The position numbers and the translations under genes are program-made. The notes under the pieces are model-generated. The model did no database searches and was not told the DNA's origin. It worked only from the letters and a program-made list of their open reading frames with translations. 64,000 nucleotides of DNA from Asterias amurensis. Lineage: Eukaryota; Echinodermata; Asteroidea; Forcipulatida; Asteriidae. Position 1 is the stretch's first letter. Each line of letters begins with the position of its first letter. The stretch covers positions 16,363,501 to 16,427,500 of the forward strand of contig NC_092650.1 in assembly GCF_032118995.1 (NCBI RefSeq). The letters run 5' to 3'. Of this stretch, positions 33,001 through 45,627 are shown piece after piece.

Positions 33001-36000
33001 GGTTGGACGTCTTCATAACGGGTACTGGACATGTTCCGACTGGCCCCCCCACCCTTGCAAACTGATGTCTGAGCCAACATTTGGTTCAAGCCCAACTATC
33101 ACTAGTGATCAAAATGTGCCATTAGCTGGCGAAGTGTTTGAAGTCAAATCCAGAATGTGTGATATTGTTGAATTTCTGTGTCCCATCCAAAGCGTAAAGT
33201 GTACTTGGATTGTAACTCTACTCCCATGTTGTTAGTTGTGTTGAAATTTCAACTCCCACAAAAAAATTCATATGATCACATAATAAAGAAGTTAGAAGTT
33301 TAGTGTAATAATAATGAATAATAATAATGAACACTTGTAAAGCACTGTTGTCCCGCAAGGCACGACACTCATGGCGCAATTAACAAAACAGTTGAACAGA
33401 ATAACAAGTACTGAGTACTTTAATGTCGAAGCTAACTAGTCAGTTTCATGCACTTACAAATTTACTCCTTAAATAAACATTTTTGTCAAAGTACACTCTA
33501 CAAGTTACATCATCTGAAAAAGATCTACCAAAACAAAATCCCCAAACTGGTGTAATTTTAACCCATTTGTTCATCCTTTCGTTGTTTTCGCTGACTTTTC
33601 CCCTTGTAGTTGCCTTTTAGAAATCTTTGATCTATTGTTATTGCATTGAAAATGATATAACCATTAACTTAGTAACCATTGCCACAAATGATCCAACCAG
33701 ACAAAGAACCAGCCGAAGCCGCAGTCGCAGCCGAAGTCCAAAAAAGGAACGCAGTAAGAAGAGCAGCAGCAGTAGCAGCAGACGCCGCAGTCGCACACCA
33801 GAGAGGAGACGCCGTAGTCGCAGCAGGGACAGAGGGTCATCCCGGGTTGACAGCTACAGAGAGAGGGATCGTGACCGAGAACCATACAGGGGACGAGGAA
33901 TTGGCAGATATGGAAGGTAAGTTGAGCATTCACAGTCATTTTACTCCTTATAGAATTAGTGACAAGGCTTTTGTTTTAATCGTAAGCTTTTATCAACTGG
34001 CCCCATGTGATTTTACAAGACAACGACTAAAATAATCAATTGGGTAAATAAGTGTTGGATGGTATCGCTCTATGTTCCATTTCTTTTGATTCGCCCTCCT
34101 GCCTAATCAACAAACAGTAGAAATCCATGCACCTGACGCTAGCCTGGGAGCAGGCCTGTATGCTTCGTGTTTGAAAGGGCAGGTGCACCAAGACATTTTC
34201 TCATTATAGAGGGCACCACCCTATGAAGAAATTGTAAATATCGGAGCATTTCAAGGGCACCAAGTCAATGGACCCTTTCCATGAAATATGCTAATTACAT
34301 TCGCGCATGCGTACAGACCCTTTTGGTATGGCAAACGCCAAAGAGTTCCGCACTAAGCAGACACAATCGCGTCTGCGTCACTCACCCATTAGCTGTGTAC
34401 AAAACAGCGCGATGTTCCCTCATTTTGCCAACCAAAACATTAGTGCGTAAGCTCTATGTGCAATTTGCATATTTCATGGGAAGGGTCTATTACCAGGGGG
34501 CATGGAGGCAATCAGGCCTGCTGGAAGGTATTGTAGGTTTTGGCAGACTATGGTACCAGTGCCAGTTTATGAAAACGGAATAAACCCATGCATCCAACGC
34601 TAGCCTTGAAATAGTGTATTTTGTGGCATACCAGTGTAAAACTAAACTGGTAGAAATTCATGCACCCAAGGCGTGCCTGGTAGGTATGGTACTTTGTGGC
34701 AGTCTGTAGTACCAGTGTCAGACTGTACAAACGATAGAACCCCATGTACCCCAATGCTAGCCTAGAGTGTAAGGTACTTTCTGGCAGTCTATGGTACCTG
34801 TGTGTAGGTCTTTGACTATGAGGCCAGGTCTTTAACTAAGGCCATGTCCGATGCAAAGTAGAGTCTTGACATCATTCTGTTTTCCTCGTGAGATTCTAAA
34901 CTAGTTTGTGTTGATCGTTACAGCACTCGCGATAGGAGGGGTAGGAGCAGGTCACCGCCCCCTGCAGGTCCACGACGAAGGCGTAGCCGCAGCAGAGAGC
35001 GACACAGCAGCCCCAATGATCCCTTTCATTGGAGACGAAGCCGATCCAAGAGCAGAGAACACCATGGCAAGAGGCGGAGCTCAAGCCCAAGGTAAATTCA
35101 AACTCTTAAGAGAGAACGGAAATCTTAAATATTTCTGAGGTCTATTTTTTTCTAGAGCAGTTCATTAGCAAGACGACTATGGGTATACTCTCCTGCCCAA
35201 CTGAAACTAACTCTACTAAGTCCACACGCTGCTATTAGTGCACTCTCATGTCCAGAGGAAATTGTGGAGACTAAGTCTATTGTACACAAGACTTGAAGTT
35301 TCCAAATAAATATAGCTGGACAAATGGAAGATGCCCATGCACCCAACATAGGGTTAACCTGCAACTTGTTATCCCTTTAAAGGAGTTTGTTGCAGTAATC
35401 CACAAATGCAGAAGGTGTGGTATTTTGTGGCAGTCTGTTTACTGTGTTCTTTGAGGATTCGGCTGGGAAATAAGTGGGTTTTTGGACACCCCGTCAGCAA
35501 GACATAGCAGTGGGTTCAAACATGGGTTAATTTCAATTAACTAATGTTTGATGACAAACTGATTCAAAGTTGTAATGCAGTCAAAAGTGAATCAACAAGT
35601 ATGATAGATTTTAAATAAGACTTGAAATCTTGTGTCTATGAATAATTTTGCCAATTCAAACAATGTTTGATAGTAATGTTTTTTTCTAATGTACTAATTG
35701 GTAATGTGACAATTTGTTTACATCCCCCATTCTAGTAAGGACGCTGAGCTTCCTGCAGAGACTAGGGATGCCAGAACAGTGTTTGTCATGCAGCTATCAC
35801 AACGAGTCAGGGCGAAAGACTTGGAAGAATTCTTCTCGTCGGTTGGCAAGGTAAACACACGAAGGCCAGAGCAATCCAGAGCAGCTGTGTCACTGTAGCT
35901 TAATTGACCCTTCCTATGAAAGATGTAAACTGTACACCGCGCATGCCCGTTAAACATATAGTTGGCGAATTTGAGGGAACATCAGGCCTTTTTGTATCAG

Positions 36001-39000
36001 GCTGATGGTGACACGACACGGGTTTATGCAGCTGCCTACTGCACAAGTAATTAACGTGCCAACCAATGGTGTCTGTATGCATGCATGAATGTTTTGGGCA
36101 TGTTTCAGGGACTGGGCGAATTGCATTGCAAGTAACTACTGTTGTGGGTATCAACCCACACAAACAATAAGAAGAAAAATGGGGTCTAAATATTCACGGC
36201 TCTGCTCACCGCAGAATTTGCTTTACGTAAGCATCGATTTCCTCTTTACAGCAAGCTTTGCAATTGGGCCCATTCCCTTTACTCAGTGTATTAAAATAGA
36301 ATTTGACTTGGGTTGTCGGAAGGTAATCTGATTTTGTATGCAAAATTTCTCGGAGATATTAACGACTGTTTGAACTGAAATATTTGTTTTTTATTTGGGA
36401 CAGGTACGTGATGTTAAGATCATCTCAGACCGTAACTCAAGGCGCTCTAAGGGCATCGGCTACGTGGAGTTTATTTCAGATGAGTCCGTACCTCTGGTGA
36501 GTAGAAAAGTCGACTGAAATTCTCGTAAGCAAAAGTGGTTTCTTTGCAAAGCAAGCATGGCTAGTTGGTTTCACCAATAGAGTTTCTTCCTGTGCTTATT
36601 AGCTGCTCTGGCAAAGTAGTCGGAACAGCCATGTCAGGGCCTCAGGCTGACGCTTTGCAGGATAGAAACACCAGAGCGAGAGTCTGGTGCTTTGTCCGCT
36701 AGGCAGCGCCAGGCCCTATTTTTGATTTCACCAATCCAAGTAAGCATTGGTGTTTTAAAGGGTCTTCAACTCAATTGTGTTTTTCTTGACAAATATTGCA
36801 CTGGATAATTCGTTCTTGTATTTTTCATTGTCTGCGAGCTTACTGGTTGAAGCTAATAATTTCTTCATAATTACCAATTGTGTACTATGTTTCAAAGGGA
36901 ATTTATTTTTTATTTTTATGATTTGAAAAGTTTTGTTTTCAGTTGGCTAAGACTTTCCTCTGTTGCTTTTTTTCTAGGCCATGGGTCTGAACAACCAGAA
37001 GTTGATGGGTGTACCGATCATCGTTCAGCCCTCCCAGGCAGAGAAGAACCGTCTCGCCCAGAGCAACCAGACACTGCAGAAGGGCGGAGCTGGTCCCATG
37101 AGGCTCTACGTGGGCTCACTTCACTACAACATCACAGAGGAGATGCTCAGGGGTATCTTTGAACCATTTGGAAAGGTGAGACATAGTTTTATTCATCGTT
37201 AACGATGAACAACATAGTTTGCATTAACCAACAATCCATAGCTCCAAAACCAGCAAGGTAACCTTGACTGCACAACCATCTGCTTAAATCCTGGTCCCAT
37301 AACGAGAAGGATAATGGTAACGACGAAAAGAGAAGGCATTCTATAGACCATGTGACCCTTGTTTACAATAAGTGTGACCTTGTACATTCTTTAAATATTC
37401 TGGCAGGCACAATACTACACAGGTTCTATGGGAAAGTTGACATTTTGTGTCGTAAATTTCCTCATAAAACTAAGAGTTATGAAAGTAAAAGGTGGTCAAG
37501 CTTTGAGATGTGCCCCCTTGCATCATATCAAAAGTTGATAAGATTTAGACATTGCAATCTCCATAAAATATTAGATTGGATGATTTCTTCAATTAGGCTG
37601 TCTATAAAGCATGCCTGCAGGAAGTCCAGGCTATGTGGCTCTTTTGTAAACATGTGATGTCACAGGTCACATCGTCTATTGGTTGACTTGCTCCGCACAG
37701 AATACACCCATGCTTATTCAACCAATCGAGGGCGTGTTTTGATAACTTTTTTGTTCTCGTTATCGAGGCCAGGCCTTTACAGAACGAACCACTAGGACAG
37801 TTACTTGCCTATAATCATTTTTACCCAGAACAGTTGGGACACGGAACTAAACTCAAATAGTGTACCGTAGATGCCCCAAACCACATTGTCTTTTAGGAAT
37901 TTAGTGTAAGTTCTTTGTTCATCATTCCTCTAAGAATATTTAGGTGTACCAACTAGATTTAAATATCATGAGACAGTACCTGAGACAATTATTCTTCCTA
38001 AGAGATTAGTCATAGCTTGTGTTTTTTGTTTCCGTCATATAGATCGACAACATACAGTTGATGATGGACAGTGAAACTCATCGTTCCAAAGGATATGGCT
38101 TCATTACGGTAAGCTTTTATAGAGATGAACAATTTCTGATCTTAACACAGTCTATTTTAGTGATGTCTGTGCAAACTGTGCAAATAATACAGAACGTATG
38201 GTCCCTAAACAGTTAAATTCAGGCAGAATGGAGAAACTTTAATTTGATATCTGTTTCATTTTGATTTGTAGTTTATATTAGTGTGTGTTTTAATTAGCAT
38301 ACAGCATCTTGTCACCGCATCTGTAACTTTGCAACTCTGCAAGTAATGTTAACCATGACTTGGCGTTTGTTAGTTTCTTAAGCCCAGTATTTGATGGTCG
38401 TTATTTCTTTGATCACAGTTCCACGATGCCGATGATGCCAAGAGAGCCCTGGACCAGCTGAATGGCTTTGAGCTTGCTGGCCGCCCAATGAAAGTAAACC
38501 ATGTAACAGAGAGATCTGAAAATGCCCAGGCGGCGTCCATGCTAGACAACGACGAGCTGGAGAGGACGGGTATCGAGCTGACCACCACAGGTCGGCTGCA
38601 ACTCATGGCTCGGCTGGCTGAAGGTGGGTAGAAACGTTTCGGTCTAATAATGGCCCAAATATGCATATCAATTATGACGTTCTTCATACACTGATTTCCT
38701 ATCTTTTTCCCCTTCAGAGGTGTTATTATTTTTGTTTAGTGATGTGAAAAGTATACAAAGCCTTAACTATGAATATGTAGGTCATTCTTGACCCACTTTC
38801 TTACAGTTTGGCTGAAGCATGCTCTATTGAGACAAGGTCTATAGAATGTTTTCTACTTTGTATTTTCCCAGGTTCTAGATGCCCTTCTGTACAATTGGAG
38901 TGTGGTTTTCTCTTAGTGTTTTTTTTTTTAAATGAAATTGATGTTTGTTTAAATATTTGTTTTAAAGACAGTGGACACTATTGGTAGTTGTCAAAGACAA

Positions 39001-42000
39001 GTCTTTTCACCTGGTGTATCTCATTATATACATAAAATAACAAACCTGTGAAAATTTGAGCTCAATCGGTCGTTGAAGTTGCGAGATAATGAAAAAAAAT
39101 CACCATCACACATGGAGTTGTGTGCTTTCAGATGCTTGATTTCGAGACCTCAAGGTCCAAATCTGAGGTCTTGAAATCAAATTCATGGAAAATTACGCCT
39201 TTCTCGAAAACTACTCCACTTCAGAGGGAGCCGTTTTTCACAATGTTTTATACTATCAATTTCTCCCCATTTCTTGTCACCAAGAAAGGTTTCGTGCTAA
39301 TAATTATTTTGAGTAATTACCAATAGTGTCCACTGCAAATCAGAGTATCGGACCGATGTGCAGGCTTATGCATAAGGAGAACCCTGTCAATATACTTGTT
39401 GTATTTTAAGTTTGGTAAATATTATGTATCGCTTATATGATTTTGTATTAATTAATTATTTGATTGCTCTTTCACTTACTTCTTAATTGTCTTTTTTGTG
39501 ATATTTGTTTGTGTGGTTAATGATAATTAGTATTAAATATAATATCGAATTCTTATAATAGCGTACATATCTACCTACAAGGTACTCAAGGCGCTTTTTA
39601 TATACATTTTTACAGAAAGATAGCTTCGTCTTCGATTTCACAATAAGTGCTTTTTGCAACTCTGTTTCAGGGACTGGTTTCCAGCTTCCCAATGCCGTAG
39701 TAGAAGCTCTCAATCCCCTGGGGCAGGTCCCCATCGGGCCAGCTGGAGGCGCTGCTGCCCCTGGGGCTGGTGGACAAGGCGGGCTGGCCACTGTCAGCCA
39801 GGCTACACTGCATGTAAGTTTCCCACAATCAAACTATCAAGAGCAGATATTTTGTGATGTGATTCAATAGCCTGAAATGTCTATTAAAGCCTACACCATG
39901 TGTACTTCAGGAGAGCCCTTGATAAAATGATCCTACATTTTCTCACCACCAAATATTATGCCTGATACAACTATAGCAAAATTCCACCCCCAAAACAGCA
40001 ACAAGATTGTACTTTTTATATGTGGTGGTGAGTAGACCTTAACTTTTGTTCTAGTTATTGTCAACAAGTTTGCACATCACATCACATCAGTACCCCTTAA
40101 CTTTTGTTCTAGTCAATGTCAACAAGTAGTTGCTATAGAAGAGTTTGCGGTAACACCATGTATTAACAATCTCTAAATGAGTTGGGGTGATTCTGAAAAG
40201 AACCGTTGGGTTAACTCGACGTTTCGATCAGTATGCTCTGATCGTCTTCTGGAGAATGCTGGACTCTGATGCTGCATGCTGCTTAAGTACTAGGCGGTGG
40301 ATCAGCGGTGATGCACGAAGGCGGGAAATGTAGGCGGGAAGTGAACTCGATGATGCGTGGTGAAACCTGTTGTGGAGCCTTGGGGGTTGTGTGGGGGGTG
40401 TGAATCACCCCAACTCATTTAGAGATTGTTAATACATGGTGTTACCGCAAACTCTTCTATATCTTATCTCCACCATGCAAAGTTTCAAATCCTACTTAAG
40501 TAGTTGCTAGTTCCCAAGGTTAACTTTTATTCTGAACTGAAGGATTTAAATTAACTTGCAGTACCGAGGGAGCTGGTGTCATTTAAACGGACCGCAATTT
40601 TTATCCCACAGGCACAGCTAGCAGCAGCTCAGCAGCAAGCCGCTGCTCTGGCTCATCAAGTCACACCAGCATTACAACAACCTACTATGGCTGCAGCACC
40701 CGCTGAGCAGCAAACCAACCCACCTTGCTTCATGCTGTCCAATATGTTTGATCCAACAACGTAAGTCCACCTACTTCATCTCGATTCTTCATGTTCCTTT
40801 GGGAATGGGTTCTCCTCTCCCATTATGTGGCATAGTTCTCATTTAGTTGGTCCAGGGGTGGGTTATGACTAGTCTTATCTCGAGTTAAGATGAAATACTC
40901 GTCTTAAAGCCATTGGACCTTTTCGTCTTAAAGCCATTGGACCTTTTCGGTAAACAGTGTTGTTCAAGGCCCACACTTTGTGTACCACAACTTCTATATC
41001 AAATAACAAACCTGTGAAAATTTAGGCTCAATCGGTCATCGGAGTCGGGAGAAAATAACGGGAAAACCCACCCTTGGTTTCCGCGCGTTTTGCCGTGTCA
41101 TAACTAGTGTTTAAAATAAATCCGTAACTCTCGTTAACGAGAATTTTGCTGTTTTCTCAAAAAGTAAAGTATTTCATGGAATAATATTTCAAGGGAAGTC
41201 TTTCACCACTACCTTCTGTAAACCCTGTAAGTTATTTGTAAATCTGTGAACTTTTTTTTTTTTTTCTGAACCGAAAGGGTCCAATGGCTTTAACTCAGGA
41301 CTAGCCTTATGTTTTTAATATCTACTAGGACTAGTCCTAAGCTGCGTGTCCTAACTCTTTGTGAAATCGACCCCAGCTCCAATGTCATCAGCCATTTACT
41401 TAAGCCCTGCTAGTATATATATCTTTCTCTTTCTTTTGTTATGTTTATTTTTTTTTACCTGTTTGTCTTGCCTCCTAGTTTGTCTAGGCTGTCTTCTACA
41501 AACATTGGCCTAATCTACCAGTCTGAGGCATATTGCTCTTTGTTTTGTTTGATATACATAGACTAAAGCCTGATTCATACTTCCTGTGAAGGTGAATTTG
41601 ACGTCACAACTCTGTTGACGCTGCAATATTCGCAAGAGAGTTGAGCGCAACTCAACTGCTGCAAATTATTTGTTGCGATGTTGTGACCCCAACAATTGCA
41701 TCCCAACTGTATTTTTTACATCTATGAACTCTTTTTCCCACCTCTTCATTGCTTATTATTTTGCGTATCTATGTAAAATTTTGTATTCTTGTTGTACAAT
41801 TAGATAGGTAGTATGAAACAAATGTTGGTTTGAATTTAGTCAAATTGTTTTCAACTGTATGGTCTATCCTTGTATTTTATATTTTCAATTAGCTTGGCCT
41901 TGTGTTGTATGAAATTATAATAACTATTATTGATTATTATTATAATTTCAATTGACATTCGTACAATGTTGTTTCATCAATATGTAAATGTTTATCTTGG

Positions 42001-43202
42001 CATTGTATATTTAACAGCTGGTTCCACTGTCGCTGTTTTACAGGTTTTACTTGTCCTTTTTACAGCACCATGTGTATTTGCTCTTTAGTTTTGTTCTCCA
42101 GTCAGCTGAAATATAACAAATTTTTAGTCAAGTCTCAATTAGGATTATCCTTTCTGATGACCCTTTGCAGGGTTTGCCCTTATTGTTTTTACAAGGCAAC
42201 AGGAATATTTAGCTTAGTATGTCACTGGTTCCACAGTGTTTTCACTTGTCCACTACTTTCATTTTAAGATAGGGAAGCTTTTCAACACTGAACTAGCCAG
42301 TCGGACCACTTGTAGAGAATTTTGACTGGTCCTCGGGTGTTTTAACTGGCATTAGGCCAGCGGACCACAATAAGGGCAGGTGTTTTAATTTGCCCATGTT
42401 TTTAACTTTTATTTCTATTGTTAAGCACATTCAGGAATCGGTGATTCGTAATGCGCTTTATTATTATTATGAAGAGAGAATGATGCTTTGTACATTGTGT
42501 ATGTTTTAAAAAGACTCATGTACATTTTGTTTGATTTTTTTTCCAGCGAAACCGTATCTACCTGGGAAACTGAGATCCGAGACGATGTGATCGAAGAGTG
42601 TAACAAACACGGTGGGGTCCTACACATCCATGTTGATCGCACATCTCCACAGGGTAACTGCTACGTGAAATGTCCCAATCCTCAAGTTGCCATAGCAGCG
42701 GTCAACAGTCTCCACGGCCGATGGTTTGCAGGTGAGAATATTTTTGAGATAATGCGACCTGACTTGCACTTATTCCCTCCATTTACAAATTCATCTTCAT
42801 AGACTTTGTGCAGCCCAGATTTAGAAGAAAAACCAATTACTGTTGTTTACAATCCATGCACCATTTATTTTAGTGATAATTTTAGCGTAAGAAAACATCA
42901 ATTGTTAACACAGCTTTTTTGCGAATGTCACCCCCCCCCCCAAAAAAAATAATAATAATATATATACATATATATATATATGGTTTATTATTTGATATAT
43001 ATATATATGATAAATTATGATAATTATTTAATATTTGGCTGTTGTAAAAGCTGTTTGTTTAAAATTAAATTGTTTCAATTTTTTTCTCCCCTTAGGCAAA
43101 ATGATCACAGCAGCATTTGTCCCCCTAGCCAATTACCACGCCATCTTTCCAGATTCCAGCCTCACCACGACACTACTGCAACCCTCGTTGAAAGGTTTAT
43201 AG
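30015..43202 (+). CDS. RBM39: RNA-binding protein 39 (CAPER alpha), complete
   Basis: Thirteen coding exons join in frame to 589 residues (human 530): 30015-30083, 32407-32462, 33701-33916, 34924-35091, 35736-35850, 36404-36496, 36978-37175, 38043-38108, 38419-38623, 39671-39813, 40612-40760, 42547-42731, 43096-43202. It is a nuclear pre-mRNA splicing factor and transcriptional coactivator of the U2AF65 family. The N-terminus (DDFDVEALLEAPYK) matches human. The RS domain is about residues 42-170. RRM1 has RTVFVMQL (183-190) and KGIGYVEF (224-231); RRM2 has RLYVGSL (281-287) and KGYGFITF (321-328). A linker of Gly/Ala/Gln follows (396-490). The C-terminal UHM keeps GRWFAG (550-555), the Arg-x-Phe that binds Trp-containing ligands. 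Gly298 in LRGIF corresponds to human Gly268, the residue that matters for aryl-sulfonamide degraders. The exon 3 acceptor (33700) has a poor pyrimidine tract and is the least certain junction. Confidence 0.95.
31170..31337. repeat. Family H repeat, RBM39 intron 1
   Basis: GGGCCCAATTTCATGAAGCC at the left and GTGAAATTAGGCCC at the right, with TTGCTAAGCAGACG inside. G runs of 12-16 bases lie just to its right at 31361 and 31438. Confidence 0.7.
32941..33020 (+). other. Candidate poison-exon start in RBM39 intron 2
   Basis: An acceptor (GTTTGTTGTCGCAG, ending 32940) would be read in the phase set by exon 2 (two leftover bases AA) as K-F-K-V-T followed by TAG at 32954-32956. Inclusion would therefore end translation at once. 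The donor is not resolved; the right border given is nominal. Confidence 0.25.
34105..34800. repeat. Degenerate repeats of about 75-95 bp in RBM39 intron 3
   Basis: Recurring words in the same order: TTGTGGCAGTCTGTAGTACC, CAGTGTCAGACTG, GTAGAAATCCATGCACC, GCTAGCCT. Copies lie at about 34110-34155, 34545-34610, 34611-34680, 34681-34760 and 34761-34800. A further copy is at about 35330-35445 in intron 4. The array is broken by a family L MITE at 34271-34487. Confidence 0.6.
34271..34487. mobile_element. MITE family L, RBM39 intron 3
   Basis: Ends GACCCTTTCCATGAAATATG and, inverted, GACCCTTCCCATGAAATATG. About 217 bp, no coding capacity. A partial relative (GACCCTTCCTATGAAAGATG) is at 35909. 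Confidence 0.75.
35909..36110. repeat. MITE family L, one end only
   Basis: GACCCTTCCTATGAAAGATG and GAGGGAACATCAGGC match the left half of the copy at 34271. The right terminus is not found. In RBM39 intron 5. Confidence 0.5.
38962..39336 (-). repeat. MITE family A, RBM39 intron 9
   Basis: Antisense copy, TTAAAGACAGTGGACACT to ATAGTGTCCACTGC; the last bases and the TTAA on the right are lost. Confidence 0.85.
40124..40509 (-). mobile_element. Family P element with 12-bp target duplication
   Basis: Element 40136-40497, flanked by AAGTAGTTGCTA at 40124-40135 and 40498-40509. Its two ends carry inverted copies of a block of about 50 bp (GTTTGCGGTAAC to TGGGGTGATTC). On one side there is an extra tail (ATGCAAAGTTTCAAATCC) and beside the other copy a hairpin CGATCAGTATGCTCTGATCG. 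In RBM39 intron 10. The variable-length duplication points to a retroelement rather than a cut-and-paste transposon; the class is not established. Confidence 0.7.
40854..41374. mobile_element. Family G element carrying a nested family B
   Basis: Ends GGGGTGGGTTATGACTAGTC and CTAACTCTTTGTGAAATCGA plus CCCC. The interior is interrupted by the family B copy at 40904-41293. In RBM39 intron 11. Confidence 0.75.
40904..41293 (+). repeat. MITE family B, nested, with duplicated left end
   Basis: TTAAAGCCATTGGACC to GGTCCAATGGCTTTAA. The first 24 bp (TCTTAAAGCCATTGGACC and TTTTCG) occur twice in a row, at 40902 and 40926. Confidence 0.85.
41570..41720. repeat. MITE family K fragment, RBM39 intron 11
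   Basis: AAGCCTGATTCATACTTCCT, GACGTCACAACTC, GAGTTGAGCGCAACTCAACT. The left terminus matches the copy at 3323; the right terminus is missing. Confidence 0.55.
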
Positions 43203-45160
43203 AAATCTATCACAGCGTGTTCCGGGTCCTTCATTGCATGGGATCCAGATGTGACAGAATTTTCCAACAATTGTGTACAAATATAAGAAGAACTTTTTAT
43301 TAGCCGTGGGCTTAGTTTTGTCCTGTGTGGTCTCTGTGTGGATTACATTTTTTGAAAATTTTCAAGACTATTTTTCAACCAAATCTACAGAAAAGTGTTG
43401 TCTCTTTCTTTCTGGCTGGGATTTCATTGAGAGTTATTTGTGAGTGTTTTTAAAATAGTGCAGGCCTGATGCTTGTTTTTGAAAGGGCAAGGGTGAGGCG
43501 CATTTGTTTTCTTTGGTAAAGTGCACCTCTACAAGTAAATTGTAAATTTCTATTGGGTTATTTAAGGGGCACCAAGGCACTGACTAGGGGCAACGGAGGC
43601 CATAACTTCTCTTGCCTCGATGAAGTATCGGGTCTGATAATGCATTATTGTTAATGAATATTCGATACAGGTATGATATTTTTATGTTTGGTTTGTTATG
43701 TGTACTGAATGAACTTTCGTTTCTCTCCATCTTGTTTTTCAGTCAAAGACAATGAGTATACGTGTAAAATAAATTGAAAAGTAAGTATTTTAATAGTCAC
43801 AACATGATTTCATGTTTTCATGTGTTTTCTTTTTGGACGGCATGATGAACGTTCATTCACAAAACGATGAGTGTTATTTTCTATTGTGTATGCAAGTTTT
43901 CACAAAATCAGCTTGATTGTTTAATTGCCAAACATTTTTAAAAGCATTTCCATTTCTAGGTATTTGACTGAAAATTCTGCCCTCAATATAATAATTTGTT
44001 ATGAAAAGTTTTGCTTTAATTCTTCTTTTTGTAAATTTAATCCTGCCCCGATTGGAGTGTAAATATTAAAGGAGAGAGTGAAAGTGTACAAAGTTAAACG
44101 AAGGGTAAAAAAAGGTTTCATTAATTAAAAAGCAAATCAAAAAGGCAAGCCATTCTTTAGATATATTTTTGAACTGTGTTAGACGTTTTGGTCAGATTAG
44201 TACTTGGGTGGTTTGTTTCCAGGCATGGGGTTTCATTCATGTGATGTGTTTGGGGGAAAGGAAACTTTATGGAGAAAGGGACAATCCAGTCGGAAGATAA
44301 ATATTAGTTGACCCTCGTACTGTTGGTCCATTTAACATCATCCACTATAAGTGCATTCGATTAACTACCCTGGGTAGACCTCGCGTTGTTCACTCGGGTG
44401 AGCCCCTGAGCTAATTGAACGATCACTCACCCACTCATGGTGACGTCGTGAACCTCGGGGCCAGCTCAAGTGACCCAATCCACAAGCAGGGCACTTGGAA
44501 TGACATCAAAGCTGTTTGAACGTAGATCTTGGAAGACCCAGGGAAGCTAATCAAATGCATGTTTCTGAATAATGAACAGTGTAATTTATGCCAGCCTGCA
44601 TGTTGTGAATGCATCTATACAGTACACACATGCTTGCAGATGTTGAGCCCTGCTCTACGGGTTAAACTAGTAATATATATGGCAAATTATTTGTGATTCA
44701 TATGATTTGTTGACGGTGATGTACAGGTGTTGTACATCAAAAGTTACGTGTGGCACAAGTTATATTCTTTGTAAAACTGTTTAGGAATGAACCCAAAGGT
44801 TCTTGACTGGTAACCTCAAACATCCGATTGTGGCACTGCAGGCACGTATTGACTTTTAGGGTTTATAGTGGAATAATTTTGTGTCGTCACTTGAATTGAG
44901 CTTTGAGTTTAGTAGCGTTAACATTAATGGTTTTATGCAGGTTGACTTGGCAATGTAAAAAGTGAGTTGTATTTTATAAAACAATTGTAGCATTGAACTT
45001 TATCTCAGGTCACAACACAATCAACAGCTGTTTCATGTACACATAGATAGTGTCAACTGCTATTTCATGAGCCTGTGAATGTATACTTGTGGGGCATTGG
45101 ATTAGTTAATATCTTGCTGAACTCTGGGAAAATAAACTTGTACATTGAAAACAACGCTGT
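43203..45160 (+). other. RBM39 3' UTR with two candidate poly(A) signals
   Basis: AATAAA at 43768-43773 and at 45131-45136. The second is followed after about 20 bp by the GU-rich stretch GCTGTGTGATGAG and looks the stronger. A family J element lies between them at 44351-44560. The long UTR is inferred from signals only. Confidence 0.45.
44351..44560. repeat. Family J element
   Basis: Left GTGCATTCGATTAACTACCC and right (inverse) ATGCATTTGATTAGCTTCCC; interior ACTCGGGTGAGCCCC. More diverged than the copy at 27121. Confidence 0.65.
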
Positions 45161-45256
45161 GTGATGAGAATGTTTCAATTCATTTGAAGTTGGTGAAAAA
45201 TTTATGTACAGCTACTTTTCTAGGTCATGTTGAAGTGCTCATTGTTCTGTTTTTCT

Positions 45257-45627
45257 TTAAAGCCATTGGACCCTTTTGGTAAACAGTGTTGTCCAAGGCC
45301 CACACTTTGTGTACCACAACTTCTATATCAAATAAGAAACCTGTGAAAAGTTGGGCTCAATCGGTCATCGGAGTCGGGAGAAAATAACGGAAAAACCCAC
45401 CCTTGTTTCCGCATGTTTCGCCGTGTCATGACGTGTTTAAAATAAATCCGTAATTCTTGTTAACAAGAATTTATATTGTTTTGCTGTTTTCTCAAAAAGT
45501 AAAGCATTTCAAGGAATAATATTTCAAGAGAAGTCTTTCACCATTTCCTTCTGTAAGCCCTGTAAGTTATTTGTAAATCTGTGACTTTTTATTTTTTTTC
45601 TGAACCGAAAGGGTCCAATGCCTTTAA
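45257..45627 (+). repeat. MITE family B, full length
   Basis: TTAAAGCCATTGGACCC to GGGTCCAATGCCTTTAA, with the central palindrome TTCTTGTTAACAAGAA at 45454-45469. Confidence 0.9.

Noticed and set aside
33610-33700. Alternative, more pyrimidine-rich acceptors for RBM39 exon 3 (after 33609 or 33620)
   Set aside because: They do not match the phase left by exon 2, and the first runs into an in-frame stop. The extra peptide would not be RS-like.
40240-40275. Hammerhead-ribozyme-like core on the minus strand of family P (CAGAAGA, hairpin, GAAAC)
   Set aside because: The core needs CUGANGA directly before stem II and GAAA after it. Here the U is an A, one extra base precedes the stem, and the G of GAAA is used up if the stem is extended.
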